Shown here: positions 13,121-64,000 of the stretch, in pieces | How positions within the stretch are numbered: the first letter of the stretch is position 1 | Layout: every line of letters begins with the position of its first letter | DNA from: Zeus faber | Taxonomy: Eukaryota > Chordata > Actinopteri > Zeiformes > Zeidae | Assembly: GCA_960531495.1 (NCBI GenBank) | Contig: OY482865.1 | Location: 6,443,608 to 6,507,607 of the forward strand | Length of the DNA: 64,000 nucleotides | Direction: 5' to 3' | Position numbers and translations under genes: made by a program | The notes under the pieces: model-generated | The model's database searches: none | Told to the model about the DNA's origin: nothing | Seen by the model: the letters and a program-made list of their open reading frames with translations, nothing else

Positions 13121-13142
13121 CCCCCCCCCCCCCCCCCCCCCC
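13121..13142. repeat. poly-C run (22)
   Basis: Uninterrupted C22. Confidence 0.95.
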
Positions 13143-13467
13143 AACATTCCCAAGTTGACCCTTGTCTTTTGTTTTTCTTTTTGCGCTCGCTTGAGACGGT
13201 CATGTTGTCATATTCTGATGCATGAAAGGCAAATTATGCAATTACTCAATAAGAATGTTCATTTTGAGGCAAACTTTAGCACAAGTGATCACTGTAAAGT
13301 TAAATAAAATATAGAATTGGCATTTCACAAATATTATTTTGGTTTATTTCGCACGCAATATGCTTCTGTGCAGGTCTGAGCGTCCACGTCATTAGGAGGT
13401 TCAAAACCCACGGCCAGCTGAGTCCCAAAACCGGGACGAAAAGTCCACGTTCTCCAGCCTCGGAGGC

Positions 13468-13517
13468 TTGGCAACTTGACTTGGCAACTTGACTTGGCAA
13501 CTTGACTTGGCAACTCT
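13468..13517. repeat. 14-bp tandem repeat (TTGGCAACTTGACT, about 3.5 copies)
   Basis: Exact tandem units TTGGCAACTTGACT. Confidence 0.9.
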
Positions 13518-13611
13518 GGATGTGCTGGTGTTGATGTCAATTGCCTGCAGTACGGGGTAATAATTAAATCTTGAAAAAAAAAAAATGGATTGGATTCAAG
13601 CACATAACATG

Positions 13612-13870
13612 GTTTCAAGACTCAAGAGTCTTTGTCTCATATCCTACAAGTAAGGACAGGTGCAGTGAAATGATAAAAGGGCGCAATAGAGGAATACAAA
13701 TGTAATAATAATTGTCACATTAATTAATCATAATTTATTATTATGATTATTATTATTATATAACAACAAGATAATAACATAATAATAACAACATTATTAA
13801 TAGCATTATTGTTATTATTATTATAACAACAGCAGCAACAACAACAACAACAATAATAATAATATTGTTG
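13612..13870. repeat. AT-rich retroposon-like tail plus TTA/CAA microsatellite
   Basis: AGTCTTTGTCTCATATCC...GGTGCAGTGAAATG resembles the reverse complement of a common fish retroposon end; then irregular ATT/TAA/CAA units to 13866. Confidence 0.4.
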
Positions 13871-14074
13871 CCTATTATACATATCCATATACATAAGCAT
13901 ATTCCCTCTATTCCATTTTGTTTCATTTTATTTTTATTGTATTTTATTTTATTCTATATATTTTTATTTTATTCTTTAAGTATTCGACTTACTGTATTAC
14001 GTTTTAGGAGTCAGTCAGTTGGTCTATTAGAAATCTTTCCTAGGACATATTGTGTGTTATCACCGGGGGCGTTG

Positions 14075-14200
14075 CATTACATTTCACTGCATATATGTAT
14101 GAAAGTATGTATATGTATGAAAGTATTTATATGTATGAAAGTATGTATATGTATGAAAGTATGTATATGTACGTGACGAATAAAAACCTTGAAATCTTGA
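14075..14200 (+). repeat. LINE-like 3' tail repeat, copy B, with TATGTATGAAAG tandem units
   Basis: Four to five copies of an 18-20-bp unit containing TATGTATGAAAG, then GTGACGAATAAAAACCTTGAA. Related to 6600-6720. It ends about 70 bp before the long-isoform promoter motifs. Confidence 0.6.
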
Positions 14201-14239
14201 ATCTAATAATCAGAAAAAAAGTTTTTTTTTGTTTTTTGG

Positions 14240-14531
14240 GCCTTTTACCACTCTGGCCCCGCCCGCTGAACTTGTCGCCCTGGCAACGGGGTCAAACGGG
14301 CTCCTCTGATTGGCTGACGTTTGGATTTCCGCCATATTCAAATAGTCTCGCTCACGTGAGTAGTAGTGTTTGGATGTGTTTTGTGCCACGTCACACATGT
14401 ATGTACACACATATATACACATATACACACGTATACACATATATACACATATACACACGTATACACATATATACACATATACATGTTATACATGTTATAT
14501 TTTGGGCTGTATAGGACTTGGTGCGTGTATT
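14240..14531 (+). promoter_or_regulatory. net1: candidate promoter and 5' UTR of the long net1 isoform
   Basis: Directly upstream of exon 1. Visible sites: a GC box (GGCCCCGCCCGC, near 14256-14267), an RFX-type X-box (GTCGCC-CT-GGCAAC, 14274-14287), an inverted CCAAT box joined to a CRE-like half (GATTGGCTGACGT, near 14307-14319), a YY1-like CCGCCATATT (near 14329-14338) and an E-box CACGTG (near 14353). No TATA box at a fitting distance. A TACACATA-type microsatellite lies between these sites and the start codon. The transcription start itself cannot be placed. Confidence 0.5.
14396..14500. repeat. TACACATA minisatellite in the putative net1 5' UTR
   Basis: Units ATATACACATATACACACG repeated three times with flanking ACATGTTATACATG. 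It lies between the promoter motifs and the exon 1 start codon. Confidence 0.85.

Positions 14532-64000
<49,469 letters not shown>

Noticed and set aside
13468-13517. CRISPR-like short repeats
   Set aside because: Units are directly tandem without spacers, and this is vertebrate DNA.
14370-14531. An N-terminal extension of net1 from the ATG at 14370
   Set aside because: It would translate a microsatellite as His/Tyr/Thr repeats, unlike any NET1 N-terminus; kept only as a finding about the UTR.

Overview
This window looks like vertebrate, most likely teleost, genomic DNA. It holds one recognisable protein-coding gene with large introns, very dense microsatellites and minisatellites, and remnants of typical fish transposons: Tc1/mariner, several hAT-type elements, a CR1/L2-type LINE, an L2-tailed tRNA-derived SINE, and LINE 3'-tail repeats. 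I see no bacterial, phage or CRISPR features. I cannot name the species.

The gene is net1 (neuroepithelial cell transforming 1, a RhoA-type Dbl-family guanine-nucleotide exchange factor). It runs on the + strand from about 14.5 kb past the right edge. Eleven coding exons of the long isoform can be placed (14532-14668, 30622-30685, 42702-42764, 59734-59841, 60103-60267, 61008-61070, 61375-61548, 62107-62364, 62535-62705, 63485-63671, 63894-64000+). They join in frame into 499 residues, against 596 for human NET1, so the last ~100 residues lie outside. A separate first exon, 56194-56286, encodes the N-terminus of the short isoform (NET1A) and spliced to exon 4 gives 442 residues so far. Each first exon has its own GC-rich, CCAAT/GC-box-bearing candidate promoter. 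Both forms share the DH (exchange) and PH domains; only the long form carries the exon-3 nuclear localisation signal.

Region by region: 1-14.2 kb is upstream DNA without a recognised gene. It has a TACTATACTG-type minisatellite, a 1-kb G-rich minisatellite, facing pyrimidine and purine tracts, a LINE fragment and dispersed repeats. 14.67-30.62 kb (intron 1) has hAT elements and a dispersed repeat. 30.69-42.70 kb (intron 2) has a repeat pair, a Tc1 element and long (TG)n runs. 42.77-59.73 kb (intron 3) has more (TG)n, (AT)n, a SINE, an AT-rich minisatellite interrupted by a Tc1 fragment, and the NET1A exon. 59.7-64 kb is the compact, very GC-rich catalytic part.

The points most worth following are a perfect 19-bp GC-box palindrome at the NET1A promoter, an RFX-type X-box at the long-isoform promoter, the step in third-position GC between exons, the series of sense-strand UG tracts in the introns, and a replaced residue at the PAK phosphosite. 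I found no convincing undescribed biological system.
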